From positions 77,292 through 141,291 of the forward strand of contig JANPPC010000045.1 in NCBI GenBank assembly GCA_031428275.1: a stretch of DNA of 64,000 nucleotides, given 5' to 3'. Positions within the stretch are counted from its first letter, which is position 1. Each line of letters starts with the position of its first letter. The DNA comes from Pseudobdellovibrio sp031428275. GTDB taxonomy: Bacteria; Bdellovibrionota; Bdellovibrionia; Bdellovibrionales; Bdellovibrionaceae. Position numbers and translations under genes: made by a program. The notes below the pieces were generated by a model. It saw only the letters and a program-made list of their open reading frames with translations. It did no database searches and had not been told where the DNA came from. This document shows, piece after piece, positions 16,739 to 26,239 of the stretch.

Positions 16739-18154
16739 ATGATTTTTAAAAATAAAGTAATTAATAAGTTCTGGAGATTCTCAAGCTCGTTTCAGCTTGG
16801 TATTCCGATATTAGTTTCTATCGCGGTTTTAATCGCTTGGGGCACGATCGTTGAAGCCCAGTACGATGCTTTTGCTGCCAAAAAAATTGTTTTTGATAGC
16901 TGGATGATGTGGGTCGCTCTGAGTTTACTCATTTATAATTTAGTCGTTGTGGTGGTCGACCGCTGGCCATGGCAAAAAAATCACTATCCATTTATCATAG
17001 TCCATGCCGGTATTATCACGATTATTTTGGGTGGGTATGTCACTTATGAGTACGGGATTGACGGGCAGGTCACCGTGCCAATCTCGGGTAATAATAGTTA
17101 TATCTCGGTGCCGCAAACCGATTTAGTCGTCTACGCGACCTTCGACGGCGATCGTTATTCAAAGGTTGTCGATCGAGAAGTTGATTATTTCAATCATCCG
17201 CCAAACGCTGAAAAACCTTACGTGATTGAATTGGGCCCCGATAAAGTGGAAATTCTTGAATATGTTAAGTACGCACGTTTGCAATCAAAAGTAAAAGCTA
17301 ATAACGACGAGCTCGCCGGCGCTTCGGTGCGGTTTCAACTCATGAACGAAAACGTCAAGCAAGTTCAACAAATCACACAAGCTAAAAAAGACAAAGAAGT
17401 TAAATTTAATTTAGGTCCAGCTCAAGTTTTCTTAGGCCCAGTTCGTGAAATCAAGCCCGAAGAACGTAGCAATGAGGTATTTTTAACTCCGATCGATAAT
17501 GAAAAACTGAAATACACGATTTATTATAAGCAGGGTCTGAAACCCACGCGCACGGGCGTCATGAAGATCGGTGACGTCGTGCAAACCGGTTGGATGGGGC
17601 TTGAGCTACGTTTGTTGGATTATTTACCGAAAGCGGCCGAAGAATACGATGTGACGCGCTTTCCGCGCCCGACTCCGCTGACATCGTCAGCGGTGCGCAT
17701 TCGTCATAAAGGCATCGAAAAATGGCTGGTTTTAAATGATGTGCTGAAAATTTTCGGCACGAATAGCGCCTACTTACTTAGTTATCAAAATCGCCGCATG
17801 GATTTAGGTTTTAAAATAAACTTAGAAAAGTTCGACGTTATTCGCTACCAGGGAACGCAGAAAGCAATGGAGTACGCAAGCTTAGTGAATGTCAGCGGAA
17901 ACGAGCCAGCAGGGGGCGCTGGGCCAATGCCGGTGCAACAATTAATCTCAATGAATGAGCCGTTGAAGTATCGCGGTTACACCATTTATCAGGCAAGCTT
18001 TCAAGAAGACGAGGTTACGGGAAATCCCGTGGCTTCCGTATTTTCGGTGAATAAAGATCCCGGAAGACCCGTTAAGTATTTAGGTTCGATTATTTTTACC
18101 TTAGGAATAGTTTGGCTATTCTATCAACGTCGTAAACGGAGAACTGCCGTATGA
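16739..18154 (+). CDS. resB: System II cytochrome c biogenesis protein ResB/Ccs1
   Basis: A 471-residue inner-membrane protein with three N-terminal membrane segments (near residues 15-40, 55-75 and 82-102), a large periplasmic domain and a final membrane segment before RRKRRTAV. The start FSSFQLGIPILVSIAVLIAWGTIVEAQYD in pieces and VVVDRWPWQKNHYPFIIVHAG match ResB. With CcsA it carries haem across the membrane and ligates it to CxxCH apocytochromes. It overlaps ccsA by 4 bases (ATGA). The position just before the multihaem ActA and monohaem ActE genes makes functional sense. Confidence 0.88.
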   Translation: MIFKNKVINKFWRFSSSFQLGIPILVSIAVLIAWGTIVEAQYDAFAAKKIVFDSWMMWVALSLLIYNLVVVVVDRWPWQKNHYPFIIVHAGIITIILGGYVTYEYGIDGQVTVPISGNNSYISVPQTDLVVYATFDGDRYSKVVDREVDYFNHPPNAEKPYVIELGPDKVEILEYVKYARLQSKVKANNDELAGASVRFQLMNENVKQVQQITQAKKDKEVKFNLGPAQVFLGPVREIKPEERSNEVFLTPIDNEKLKYTIYYKQGLKPTRTGVMKIGDVVQTGWMGLELRLLDYLPKAAEEYDVTRFPRPTPLTSSAVRIRHKGIEKWLVLNDVLKIFGTNSAYLLSYQNRRMDLGFKINLEKFDVIRYQGTQKAMEYASLVNVSGNEPAGGAGPMPVQQLISMNEPLKYRGYTIYQASFQEDEVTGNPVASVFSVNKDPGRPVKYLGSIIFTLGIVWLFYQRRKRRTAV

Positions 18155-19803
18155 AATTATTAATAGTAGCTGCATCACTTTTTTTTAGCGTATTTGCCTT
18201 CGCCAAACAGGGAGATCAAATTCGCTATCTACCAGTTCAAGATGCTGGCCGCATTAAACCTTACGACACTTTCGCGGAAGAAACTTTAGAGTTGATCTAC
18301 GGAAAAAAGTCTTACAAAGAAAGTGAAGAAAAGCCTTCGATAAAGGCTCAGTGGGTCGTTTTAACTTGGATGCTCGCGCCTGAAAGCTGGGTCTCTAGAC
18401 CTTTATTCGAGGTGAAACATCACGAGGTTCTAGAGCAATTGGGTTTATCGAAAGAAAAAAAACATTTTACCGGCAGAGAGCTTTTTGAGTCCGAGAAGTT
18501 TGCAAATTTGATGCAAGACTTGCAAAACAAGCGTGAAACAAAAGAGAAGTTAACTCCTTATTATCAGGCGTTGCAGCGTATAGAAAACCAATTTTTTATC
18601 TTTCGTGAGATGGCTTCTGGCCGCCTGATGAAGGTTTTTCCTGTGCCGACGCAGGACACGTGGTTATCGGTCGCCGAATTACCGCCTGATGCGCAAGTGG
18701 CATTTTTAGAAATTAGTAAATCGGTTGCTAACCACTTGGGTTTAGCGATTAAAGTCGATTCTACTGAAGAAGAAAAAAGCAAAGTTGCCGAAGAACTAGA
18801 TCGTGCAGTTGTGCAGTTTGAAGCCATTGCGGCTAGTTCTGATTTAGCTAAATACAATGCGGCCCATAAAGTAAAAACTGAAGTCAGATATAACGATGTG
18901 CATCCGTTTCGTTGGGCGTACGTATTCTATTTGTTAGCCTCGTTAGTATTACTTTATTTGTGGATTCGTAACCAAGATAAAGGCATGGCCTTAGCTTGGA
19001 TATTTCTAGGAATTGGCTTTTTGATTCATACTCTTGGTTTTGCGTTTCGCGTTTATTTGGCCGAGCGACCTCCGGTTTCGAATATGTACGAAACCGTTAT
19101 TTGGACGTCATGGGGTGCGATTTTGTTCGCCGTGATTTTGGAAATCAATTACCGCTTCAAAGTGATGTTATTAGGCGGAAGTTTGATGGGTTTGTTCGCA
19201 TTAATCGTAGCCGATTCGGCTCCGGCTATTTTAGATCCGAGTCTTCAGCCGCTAGAGGCTGTGCTACGCAGTAATTACTGGCTGATCGTACACGTGATGA
19301 CAATTACGATTTCGTACGCAGCTTTTTTATTAGCGTTTGGTTTGGGCGATTTAGGAATGATTTACTACGTAATCGACGAACAAAAGCACGCCGATAAAAT
19401 TCAAAAGATCACGACAGGTGTTTATCGCGCGATGCAGATCGGCGTTGCGTTCCTAGCGCCCGGAATTATTTTGGGTGGAGTCTGGGCCGATTATTCTTGG
19501 GGCCGCTTCTGGGGATGGGACCCTAAAGAAACTTGGGCGTTGATCGTGTTGTTAGGGTACGTAATCGTATTGCATGCACGATTGGTGGGTTGGTTAAAGA
19601 ACTTTGGAATGCTCGCTTCAGGTGTAATAACTTTTAGTTTAGTTATTATGGCTTGGTACGGAGTGAATTTCGTTCTTGGCGCAGGGCTTCATTCGTATGG
19701 TTTTGGCGCCGGTGGAGTCGAGTACGTAGGTGTTTTTGTTGCACTTCACTTGTTGTTTGTTGCTTATGCTTATTTAGCAAAACGTTCTTCAAAAACAGTC
19801 TGA
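18151..19803 (+). CDS. ccsA: System II cytochrome c haem lyase subunit CcsA/ResC
   Basis: A 550-residue protein. A signal-like hydrophobic stretch at residues 1-18 precedes a periplasmic region of about 230 residues, then eight membrane segments. The tryptophan-rich haem-handling motif appears as WGRFWGWDPKETWALI, with conserved His residues in flanking loops (for example WLIVHVMTITISYA). CcsA presents haem for covalent attachment to c-type cytochromes together with ResB, which it overlaps by 4 bases. The N-terminal periplasmic extension makes it longer than classical CcsA (about 300 residues). A strong terminator follows, so resB-ccsA is separate from the act operon. Confidence 0.9.
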   Translation: MKLLIVAASLFFSVFAFAKQGDQIRYLPVQDAGRIKPYDTFAEETLELIYGKKSYKESEEKPSIKAQWVVLTWMLAPESWVSRPLFEVKHHEVLEQLGLSKEKKHFTGRELFESEKFANLMQDLQNKRETKEKLTPYYQALQRIENQFFIFREMASGRLMKVFPVPTQDTWLSVAELPPDAQVAFLEISKSVANHLGLAIKVDSTEEEKSKVAEELDRAVVQFEAIAASSDLAKYNAAHKVKTEVRYNDVHPFRWAYVFYLLASLVLLYLWIRNQDKGMALAWIFLGIGFLIHTLGFAFRVYLAERPPVSNMYETVIWTSWGAILFAVILEINYRFKVMLLGGSLMGLFALIVADSAPAILDPSLQPLEAVLRSNYWLIVHVMTITISYAAFLLAFGLGDLGMIYYVIDEQKHADKIQKITTGVYRAMQIGVAFLAPGIILGGVWADYSWGRFWGWDPKETWALIVLLGYVIVLHARLVGWLKNFGMLASGVITFSLVIMAWYGVNFVLGAGLHSYGFGAGGVEYVGVFVALHLLFVAYAYLAKRSSKTV

Positions 19804-19813
19804 GAAGCGAAAC

Positions 19814-19860
19814 CAACAGAGGTATTGCGCCTCTGTTGAGAAATTATTTTTTTGTTTTTG
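19814..19860 (+). terminator. Intrinsic terminator after ccsA
   Basis: Perfect 9-bp stem CAACAGAGG (19814-19822) with CCTCTGTTG (19830-19838), a 7-base loop, and a T-rich tract ATTATTTTTTTG shortly after. It begins 11 bases beyond the ccsA stop, as expected for an intrinsic terminator. Confidence 0.85.
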
Positions 19861-19987
19861 CTAAAAGTAATTGCAGCTATGTTTTTGGTGTCACCAAGCT
19901 TTCTCATTTGCTTTTCAAAAAGCTCCGTGACATTACGCTTTGAATCCATTTAAATTTGATACTTCAAGAGTTAGAAAAAGGATGTTT

Positions 19988-20542
19988 ATGCAACTTCATT
20001 TTTTGCAACAAGGGTTGGTTGGGATTGTTTTGATCTCTACATTATTTGTTTCGGGCTGTCTGTGGGATTCTCCAGATGCAGAAACACGTGTGAAAACGAG
20101 CATCGGTTATAACGACGGCTATGCGCCAGAGCAGCCGATACCATTCAGTCACGAACAACACGTTGGACAGTTGAATATTCAATGTCAGTACTGTCATAAC
20201 CAAGTTGAAAGATCAAAATCTTCAAACGTTCCGGCGTTATCGACTTGTATGAATTGCCATCAGCAAGTTGCGACTGACAAAGAGCCCATCAAAAAATTAC
20301 GCGAAGCTTACGCGGAAAATAAATCAATTGAATGGGTGAAAGTTCACATGCTTCCTGATCACGTTCAATTTAATCATCAGGCGCACGTTCAGAGCGGGGT
20401 GAATTGTCAAACTTGTCACGGACCGATCGAAAAAATGGCCCGCGTTTACCAGTTTTCAGATTTATCGATGGGCTGGTGTATAAATTGCCATCGCCAACCT
20501 GAAAATAAAGCTCCCCTTAACTGTACAACTTGTCACCACTAG
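19988..20542 (+). CDS. actA: Alternative complex III pentahaem cytochrome c subunit ActA
   Basis: A 184-residue periplasmic lipoprotein: signal peptide of 23 residues with lipobox FVSGC (Cys24), then five CxxCH haem sites (CQYCH, CMNCH, CQTCH, CINCH, CTTCH). This is the pentahaem ActA of alternative complex III, the quinol oxidoreductase that replaces the bc1 complex. I start at the ATG at 19988, which is 5 bases after AAGGA. ATGs at 19940 and 19982 are less well placed. It is the first gene of actABCDEF and depends on the neighbouring ResB/CcsA system for haem attachment. Confidence 0.92.
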   Translation: MQLHFLQQGLVGIVLISTLFVSGCLWDSPDAETRVKTSIGYNDGYAPEQPIPFSHEQHVGQLNIQCQYCHNQVERSKSSNVPALSTCMNCHQQVATDKEPIKKLREAYAENKSIEWVKVHMLPDHVQFNHQAHVQSGVNCQTCHGPIEKMARVYQFSDLSMGWCINCHRQPENKAPLNCTTCHH

Positions 20543-20553
20543 AGAGAGATCAC

Positions 20554-23500
20554 ATGAATACAACATCACATGATCACGACGAACACGAAAATCAAAAAGA
20601 GAACCAGCCAAATCGCCCGAATGAAATCGTGCGCGACAATACGTACTGGAGATCTTTCGACGAATTAAATAATACGCCTGAATTTCAAAAATCGTTAGAT
20701 ACTGAATTCATGTCTTCACCTTTACGTAAAGGTTCAGAAAACGAAGGTGACTCAGACAAATGGGCTCGCCGTGAGTTCTTGAAATTAATGGGTGCTTCAA
20801 TGGCATTAACAACGGCGGCGGGTTGTATTCGTCGTCCGGTACAAAAAATTGTACCTTACGTTGTACAGCCTGAAGAAGTAACACTCGGAGTTTCTAACTA
20901 TTACACGTCTACATTTTTTGATGGCCAAGAAGGATTAAGTTTAAAAGTTAAATCTCGCGAAGGTCGTCCCGTGCACATTCAAGGTAACGAGCTAAACGCA
21001 AGCAACGGCGGCGCCGTATCTGTTCGTGCGCAGGCCTCTTTACTTGGCTTGTACGATACGGAGCGCTTACAAGCCCCATATCGCAATTTATTTAACGAGA
21101 AAAAAACGAATAAAGAAACCGTTGGAATTTCATGGGAAGATTTAGATAAAAAAGTCGTTGAAGAACTTAAAAAAGGTCAAACTTTTATCTTATCAGGAAA
21201 TATCGCATCTCCTGCTACACAAGCGGTAATTGACGATTTCGGTAAAGCATTCGGATCGCAGCATGTCGTATGGGAGCCTTTAGCTAACGACGAGATTTCT
21301 GAAGGTCAAAAAGTGTCATACGGTGAAGCGATTGTACCGCAATATCGTTTTCAGGATGCTAAAGTAATTGTTTCGATCGACGCAGACTTTTTAGGTGCTT
21401 GGTTAACTCCGGTCGCCTTTACTCGTGCCTATGCGGCGGGAAGAAAAAATATTTCTAAAATGTCTCGTATGGTTTCGTTCGATTCAACTTATTCATTGAC
21501 GGCAGCTAACGCTGACTTACGTTACAAAATTAAACCTTCACAGCAATTAACGGTCGTGATGGGTTTAATTTCTGAACTTATGGTGGCGGGACATTACGCG
21601 GGATCGGACGCAGTCAAGTCTGCAGTAGCTCCGTTTAAGAACGCGGCCGCAATGCTTAGAATAAACCCAGAAGCTTTCAAAAAAGTAGCTTCTGATTTAT
21701 GGGCAAACGCGGGAAAATCTTTAGTTGTAGCGGGTGGTTTGCAAACTCGTACGCAAGATTCTTTGCAGTTACAGGTTGCCGTAAATTTCTTAAATTCAAT
21801 TTTAGGTAATGAAGGTAAAACGATCGTTGCAAAACCGGCCGGCTACATGAAGTCTTCTTATGCTGAGATTGTTTCGTTAGTTAAAAAAATGAATGCGGGT
21901 TCGGTTAAAACTTTAATTATTTATCGTTCAAACCCGATCTTTAATTTATCTAAAGATTTAGGTTTTGAAGAAGCGCTTAAAAAAGTAAATACGGTTGTTT
22001 ATGTGGGCGAGCGTATGGATGAAACGGCGATCAAATCTAGCTTTGTCGCGGCTGATAACCATGCTTTAGAAACTTGGGGTGATGCCTCATTCAACACGGG
22101 CACATATTCAATTCACCAACCATTGATTCGTACGATGTACGATACGCGTTCGTTTCAGTTGTCTTTGATGACTTGGGCGTTTATGGCGAACTTAGGTCCT
22201 AAGCGCTTAACGACTTACGAAACCTTCTATGATTACCTACGCGCTTTTTGTAAAGAAGAGATTGCGGGTAAGTTCGGGGGCGCGGGTGACTTTGAAACTT
22301 TCTGGAACGATCTTTTACAAAAAGGAACGATCGGTACAGAAATAACGACGGCGGGGGCGCGTTCTTTCCGCGGTGATGCATTCGCTTCAATTAAAAAAAC
22401 TCTTTCGTCTGATCACTTTGAATTAGTGCTTTATCCTAAAATTCAAATTGGTGATGGTTCTTTATCTAACTTGGCGTGGTTACACGAACTACCAGATCCT
22501 GTTACTAAGATCGTTTGGGATAACTACGCGTCGATTTCTATCAAAACAGCTGAAGCTTTAAAAGTTCACGAAGGTGATCTAATTGAAGTTAAAGTGGGCG
22601 ATAAAAAGTTGTCGGTGCCGGCGCACATTCAACCTGGTTTACACGATGAAGTTGTAGCAATAGCCATTGGTTACGGTCGCACAAATACCGGTAAAGTTGG
22701 TAACGGTGTCGGCGTAGATGCCTTCCCTCTTTCAACTTTAACTAAAGATGAAATTTTATTCGCGGGTTTATCAGTCGAAGTTAAAAAACTAGGCGGTAAA
22801 TACGATCTAGTGACAACGCAAGGTCACGATTCGATGGAGGGTCGTCAAATCGTCGTTACTGCGACGAACAAAGATTATGAAGCTAACAAAGAAGCGAATA
22901 TTCATCGTCACCACACGTGGTCTATTTGGTCTGGGCATCAATACAACGGACACAAATGGGGCATGAGCGTTGATCTAAATTCTTGTACGGGCTGTTCAGC
23001 TTGTATGGTCGCGTGTCAGTCAGAAAATAATATTCACGTTGTTGGAAAAAAATATATTATGCAGGGTCGCGAAATGCACTGGATCCGCATTGACCGGTAT
23101 TACACTGGCGATGCTGAAAATGCAGAAGCTGTTTTTCAGCCGATCATGTGTCAACACTGTGACAATGCTCCGTGCGAAACGGTTTGCCCGGTTGCGGCCA
23201 CGGTTCACAGCAGTGAAGGCTTGAATGAAATGGTTTACAACCGCTGCGTGGGTACACGTTATTGTTCGAACAACTGTCCGTACAAAGTACGTCGTTTTAA
23301 CTGGTTCAATTATGCAAAGTTAATCGAAAAACCAATGCATATGGCTTTAAATCCTGAAGTGACGGTTCGCCCGCGCGGGGTCATGGAGAAATGTACATTC
23401 TGCGTTCAGCGTATTAAGGCTGGAAAGAACCAAGCTAAAACAGAAGGTCGTCCGTTAAAAGATGGCGATATTAAAGTTGCTTGTGAAGTGGCTTGTCCGA

Positions 23501-23721
23501 CGACGGCGATCGTATTCGGAGATTTAAACGATGAGAATTCTCGCGTGGCTAAGGCTTTCAAACAAGAACCGCGTGCATACGCATTACTTGAAGAGTGGTA
23601 CGCGAAGCCTTCGGTTCGTTATATGACTAAAATTAGAAATAACGATATGTTAACTCCGCCAAAACATCACGCGGAAGCTAAGCCAACAGAGGCTTCGCAG
23701 TCGGAAGGAGCTCGCGTATGA
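20554..23721 (+). CDS. actB: Alternative complex III iron-sulfur/molybdopterin-like subunit ActB
   Basis: A 1055-residue fused subunit. A twin-arginine signal starts near residue 71 (ARREFLKLMG) and ends in a possible lipobox Cys91 (TTAAGC). Residues about 100-750 are molybdopterin-oxidoreductase-like; ActB proteins normally bind no molybdenum cofactor. The C-terminal quarter is a ferredoxin-like domain with four cysteine clusters, starting CTGCSACMVACQ, CDNAPCETVCPV, CVGTRYCSNNCPY and CTFCVQRI...CEVACP. Electrons pass through these clusters on the periplasmic side. The ATG at 20554 lies after the actA stop with GAGAGA upstream; an earlier in-frame start would overlap actA. The 3' end overlaps actC by 4 bases. 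Confidence 0.93.
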   Translation: MNTTSHDHDEHENQKENQPNRPNEIVRDNTYWRSFDELNNTPEFQKSLDTEFMSSPLRKGSENEGDSDKWARREFLKLMGASMALTTAAGCIRRPVQKIVPYVVQPEEVTLGVSNYYTSTFFDGQEGLSLKVKSREGRPVHIQGNELNASNGGAVSVRAQASLLGLYDTERLQAPYRNLFNEKKTNKETVGISWEDLDKKVVEELKKGQTFILSGNIASPATQAVIDDFGKAFGSQHVVWEPLANDEISEGQKVSYGEAIVPQYRFQDAKVIVSIDADFLGAWLTPVAFTRAYAAGRKNISKMSRMVSFDSTYSLTAANADLRYKIKPSQQLTVVMGLISELMVAGHYAGSDAVKSAVAPFKNAAAMLRINPEAFKKVASDLWANAGKSLVVAGGLQTRTQDSLQLQVAVNFLNSILGNEGKTIVAKPAGYMKSSYAEIVSLVKKMNAGSVKTLIIYRSNPIFNLSKDLGFEEALKKVNTVVYVGERMDETAIKSSFVAADNHALETWGDASFNTGTYSIHQPLIRTMYDTRSFQLSLMTWAFMANLGPKRLTTYETFYDYLRAFCKEEIAGKFGGAGDFETFWNDLLQKGTIGTEITTAGARSFRGDAFASIKKTLSSDHFELVLYPKIQIGDGSLSNLAWLHELPDPVTKIVWDNYASISIKTAEALKVHEGDLIEVKVGDKKLSVPAHIQPGLHDEVVAIAIGYGRTNTGKVGNGVGVDAFPLSTLTKDEILFAGLSVEVKKLGGKYDLVTTQGHDSMEGRQIVVTATNKDYEANKEANIHRHHTWSIWSGHQYNGHKWGMSVDLNSCTGCSACMVACQSENNIHVVGKKYIMQGREMHWIRIDRYYTGDAENAEAVFQPIMCQHCDNAPCETVCPVAATVHSSEGLNEMVYNRCVGTRYCSNNCPYKVRRFNWFNYAKLIEKPMHMALNPEVTVRPRGVMEKCTFCVQRIKAGKNQAKTEGRPLKDGDIKVACEVACPTTAIVFGDLNDENSRVAKAFKQEPRAYALLEEWYAKPSVRYMTKIRNNDMLTPPKHHAEAKPTEASQSEGARV

Positions 23722-25130
23722 GTTTAACTTCAAACAACATCATGCTAAGCCAGCCGTCCAATCATCAGCCGATGAAGCGTGATGAACTTGTGCTAGGCAA
23801 CAAGTCATTAAAAGACATCACCGACGACATTTGTGCTCCGGTTGAAAGATTTCCATCTAAAGGTTGGATGGGTCTTTTCTTAGGCGCAAAAACGTTGTTT
23901 ATTTTTTACATCTTAACGATCGCAATGGTTGTCTCAACCGGTATGGGTCTATTAGGGGTGAATCATCCAATCGGATGGGGAACGATGATTATCACGTTCG
24001 TATTCTGGGTGGGTATTGGCCATGCTGGTACATTAATCTCGGCGATTCTTTTTCTATTCCGTCAAAAATGGAGAACTTCGGTGGCTCGTTCTGCTGAAGC
24101 CATGACGGTCTTTGCGGTTATGACTGCGGGTATCTTTCCGTTGATCCACACGGGTCGTCCTTGGTTAGATTTCTGGTTGTTTCCGTATCCGAATCAACGT
24201 GGTCCATTATGGGTGAATTTCCGTTCTCCTTTATTGTGGGACGTTTTCGCTATTTCGACTTACGCGACTGTGTCGACTGTTTTCTGGTTCATTGGTTTGA
24301 TTCCAGATTTAGCGACTTTAAAAGATCGCGCTAAAAATAAAATCCGTTACATGGTTTACGGCGCTTTATCTTTAGGTTGGAGAGGGACTGCAAAAAACTG
24401 GTCACACTATGAAATGTTGTATCTTATTTTGGCGGGTCTATCGACCCCTCTAGTTTTATCGGTTCACACGATTGTATCGTTCGACTTCGCGGTTTCTGGT
24501 TTACCAGGATGGCATACAACGATCTTTCCACCGTACTTTGTAGCGGGTGCGATCTTCTCTGGTTTCGCGATGGTTATTACTTTGATGAGCTTAATCCGTA
24601 TCGGATTTCCGCAATTTAAAGATTACATCACGATCAATCATATGGAAGTGATGAATAAAATCATCATGATGACGGGTTTAATGGTGGGTTACGCTTACGG
24701 ATCAGAATTCTTAATCGCTTGGTATTCGGGTAATGATTACGAGCGATACGTATTTATGAATCGTGCAATGGGCCCTTACGCTTGGTCTTACTGGATTATG
24801 ATTTTCTGTAACGTGGTTGCGCCGCAGGTTTTCTGGGTTCGCAAATTTCGTCGTTCAATTCCAGTCATGTTCGTGGTTTCAATTTTTGTAAATATCGGTA
24901 TGTGGTTTGAGCGTTTCGTAATTACGGTTACTTCCTTACACCGCGATTTCTTACCATCGAACTGGGGCCAGTACGCTTGGTCGATGTATGATACGGCGAT
25001 TTTAGTCGGATCATTTGGTATGTTCTTTACGATTTTCTTACTTTATCTACGCGTATTCCCGGCGATTTCAATTGCGGAAATTAAACCTGTAATGAATGTC
25101 GGTAAAGACGACGAAAATGGAGGTCACTAA
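23718..25130 (+). CDS. actC: Alternative complex III quinol-binding membrane subunit ActC (NrfD-like)
   Basis: A 470-residue integral membrane protein with about ten hydrophobic segments, in the NrfD/PsrC superfamily. Conserved features include WVGIGHAGTLISAILFLFR, AEAMTVFAVMTAGIFPLIH, SVHTIVSFDFAVSGLPGWH and the late WFERFVITVTSLHRDFLPS. ActC provides the quinol site next to the ActB iron-sulfur clusters. Start and stop overlap both neighbours (ATGA with actB; the last base shared with actD), showing tight translational coupling. Confidence 0.92.
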   Translation: MSLTSNNIMLSQPSNHQPMKRDELVLGNKSLKDITDDICAPVERFPSKGWMGLFLGAKTLFIFYILTIAMVVSTGMGLLGVNHPIGWGTMIITFVFWVGIGHAGTLISAILFLFRQKWRTSVARSAEAMTVFAVMTAGIFPLIHTGRPWLDFWLFPYPNQRGPLWVNFRSPLLWDVFAISTYATVSTVFWFIGLIPDLATLKDRAKNKIRYMVYGALSLGWRGTAKNWSHYEMLYLILAGLSTPLVLSVHTIVSFDFAVSGLPGWHTTIFPPYFVAGAIFSGFAMVITLMSLIRIGFPQFKDYITINHMEVMNKIIMMTGLMVGYAYGSEFLIAWYSGNDYERYVFMNRAMGPYAWSYWIMIFCNVVAPQVFWVRKFRRSIPVMFVVSIFVNIGMWFERFVITVTSLHRDFLPSNWGQYAWSMYDTAILVGSFGMFFTIFLLYLRVFPAISIAEIKPVMNVGKDDENGGH

Positions 25131-25660
25131 TGGGTAAAAAAAGAGTGATCGGCGGAATGGCCGCGATTTTTCTAAAAGAGTCTCAGGTTTTAAAAGCAGC
25201 GGCGCTAACGCGCGAATCTGGTTTTGTGAAATTTGACGCAATCTCACCGTATCCGATTCACGGTATGGAAGAAGCGTGCGGAATTAAACGTTCAACCATC
25301 CCGTACGTTACTTTTGGTGCCGGAGTGCTTGGTTTAGGTTTAGCCTTAGCTTTAGTGTATTACACTTCAGTTATTAACTGGCCAATTAACGTTGGTGGTA
25401 AACCAATGTTTTCATTACCAGCATTTATCCCGATTATGTTCGAATTAACGGTTTTATTCGCGGCTTTATGTTCGGTGGGTGCTTTATTCTTCCACGCGAA
25501 AATGCCAAAGATTGATCCACCAACAATTGACAAAGATTTAACGTCGCACAAATTCGCGATTTTTATTCCTGAAAACGACATTGGCTACAATGAAGATCGC
25601 ATCACGCGCATGATGAATGAATTAGGCGCAGCTGAAGTGAAGAAAGTAGCGGAGTACTAA
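25130..25660 (+). CDS. actD: Alternative complex III subunit ActD (DUF3341)
   Basis: A 176-residue protein with an N-terminal soluble part (VIGGMAAIFLKESQVLKAAA, then DAISPYPIHGMEEA), two membrane helices near residues 60-83 and 95-122, and a short C-terminal domain. This is the DUF3341 pattern of ActD, a structural subunit that bridges the cytoplasmic face of ActC and ActF. It begins on the last base of the actC stop and is followed immediately by actE. Confidence 0.9.
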   Translation: MGKKRVIGGMAAIFLKESQVLKAAALTRESGFVKFDAISPYPIHGMEEACGIKRSTIPYVTFGAGVLGLGLALALVYYTSVINWPINVGGKPMFSLPAFIPIMFELTVLFAALCSVGALFFHAKMPKIDPPTIDKDLTSHKFAIFIPENDIGYNEDRITRMMNELGAAEVKKVAEY

Positions 25661-26230
25661 ATGAAAAGATCGACGATAAATCTGTTAATTACTTTAGCGG
25701 CTGGATCTTTAATGTTTTCGGCTTTAACAGGTTGTACAGATCACTCGAAGCCCAATGTTGAACTCATTCAAGACATGATGGAATCTCCGGCAATTAAGCC
25801 TCAAGAATACGATGAAACATCTCCGAATCATTCGGGAATGCGCGTTCCTCCTGAAGGTACGCAGCCCATTGGTTTTACTCCGTATCGTTACGCAAAAGAT
25901 ATCGAAGCGGCGGCAGGTAATCGTAATCCGATGGCAGGCGATTTTTCGGAAGAGTCTTTAAAAGTCGGATTAAAATTTTACGTGACGAATTGTGCCCTTT
26001 GCCATGGTGAACAGGGTCAAGGCGGCGAAAAAATGCCAATCGGCGAAAAAATGGCTGTTAAGCCACCAAGCTTGTTAACTGCCAAGCAGGTCGGTTGGAC
26101 GGACGGGCAGATTTACCACGTGATCACGATGGGCCAAGGGGTGATGGGGCCGTATGCTTCACACATTCCAGAAAAATATCGTTGGCAAGTTGTAAACTAC
26201 ATCCGCACTCTTCAAAAAGAAAACAAGTAG
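25661..26230 (+). CDS. actE: Alternative complex III monohaem cytochrome c subunit ActE
   Basis: A 189-residue lipoprotein with lipobox ALTGC (Cys25) and one haem-binding motif CALCH near residue 112, followed by GEQGQGG and later MGQGVMGPYASHIPE, which supplies the likely axial Met. This is a class I cytochrome c domain and the probable exit point for electrons from alternative complex III to a soluble cytochrome or a terminal oxidase. It directly abuts actD and is 9 bases upstream of actF. Haem attachment should use ResB/CcsA. Confidence 0.92.
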   Translation: MKRSTINLLITLAAGSLMFSALTGCTDHSKPNVELIQDMMESPAIKPQEYDETSPNHSGMRVPPEGTQPIGFTPYRYAKDIEAAAGNRNPMAGDFSEESLKVGLKFYVTNCALCHGEQGQGGEKMPIGEKMAVKPPSLLTAKQVGWTDGQIYHVITMGQGVMGPYASHIPEKYRWQVVNYIRTLQKENK

Positions 26231-26239
26231 GATATAAAT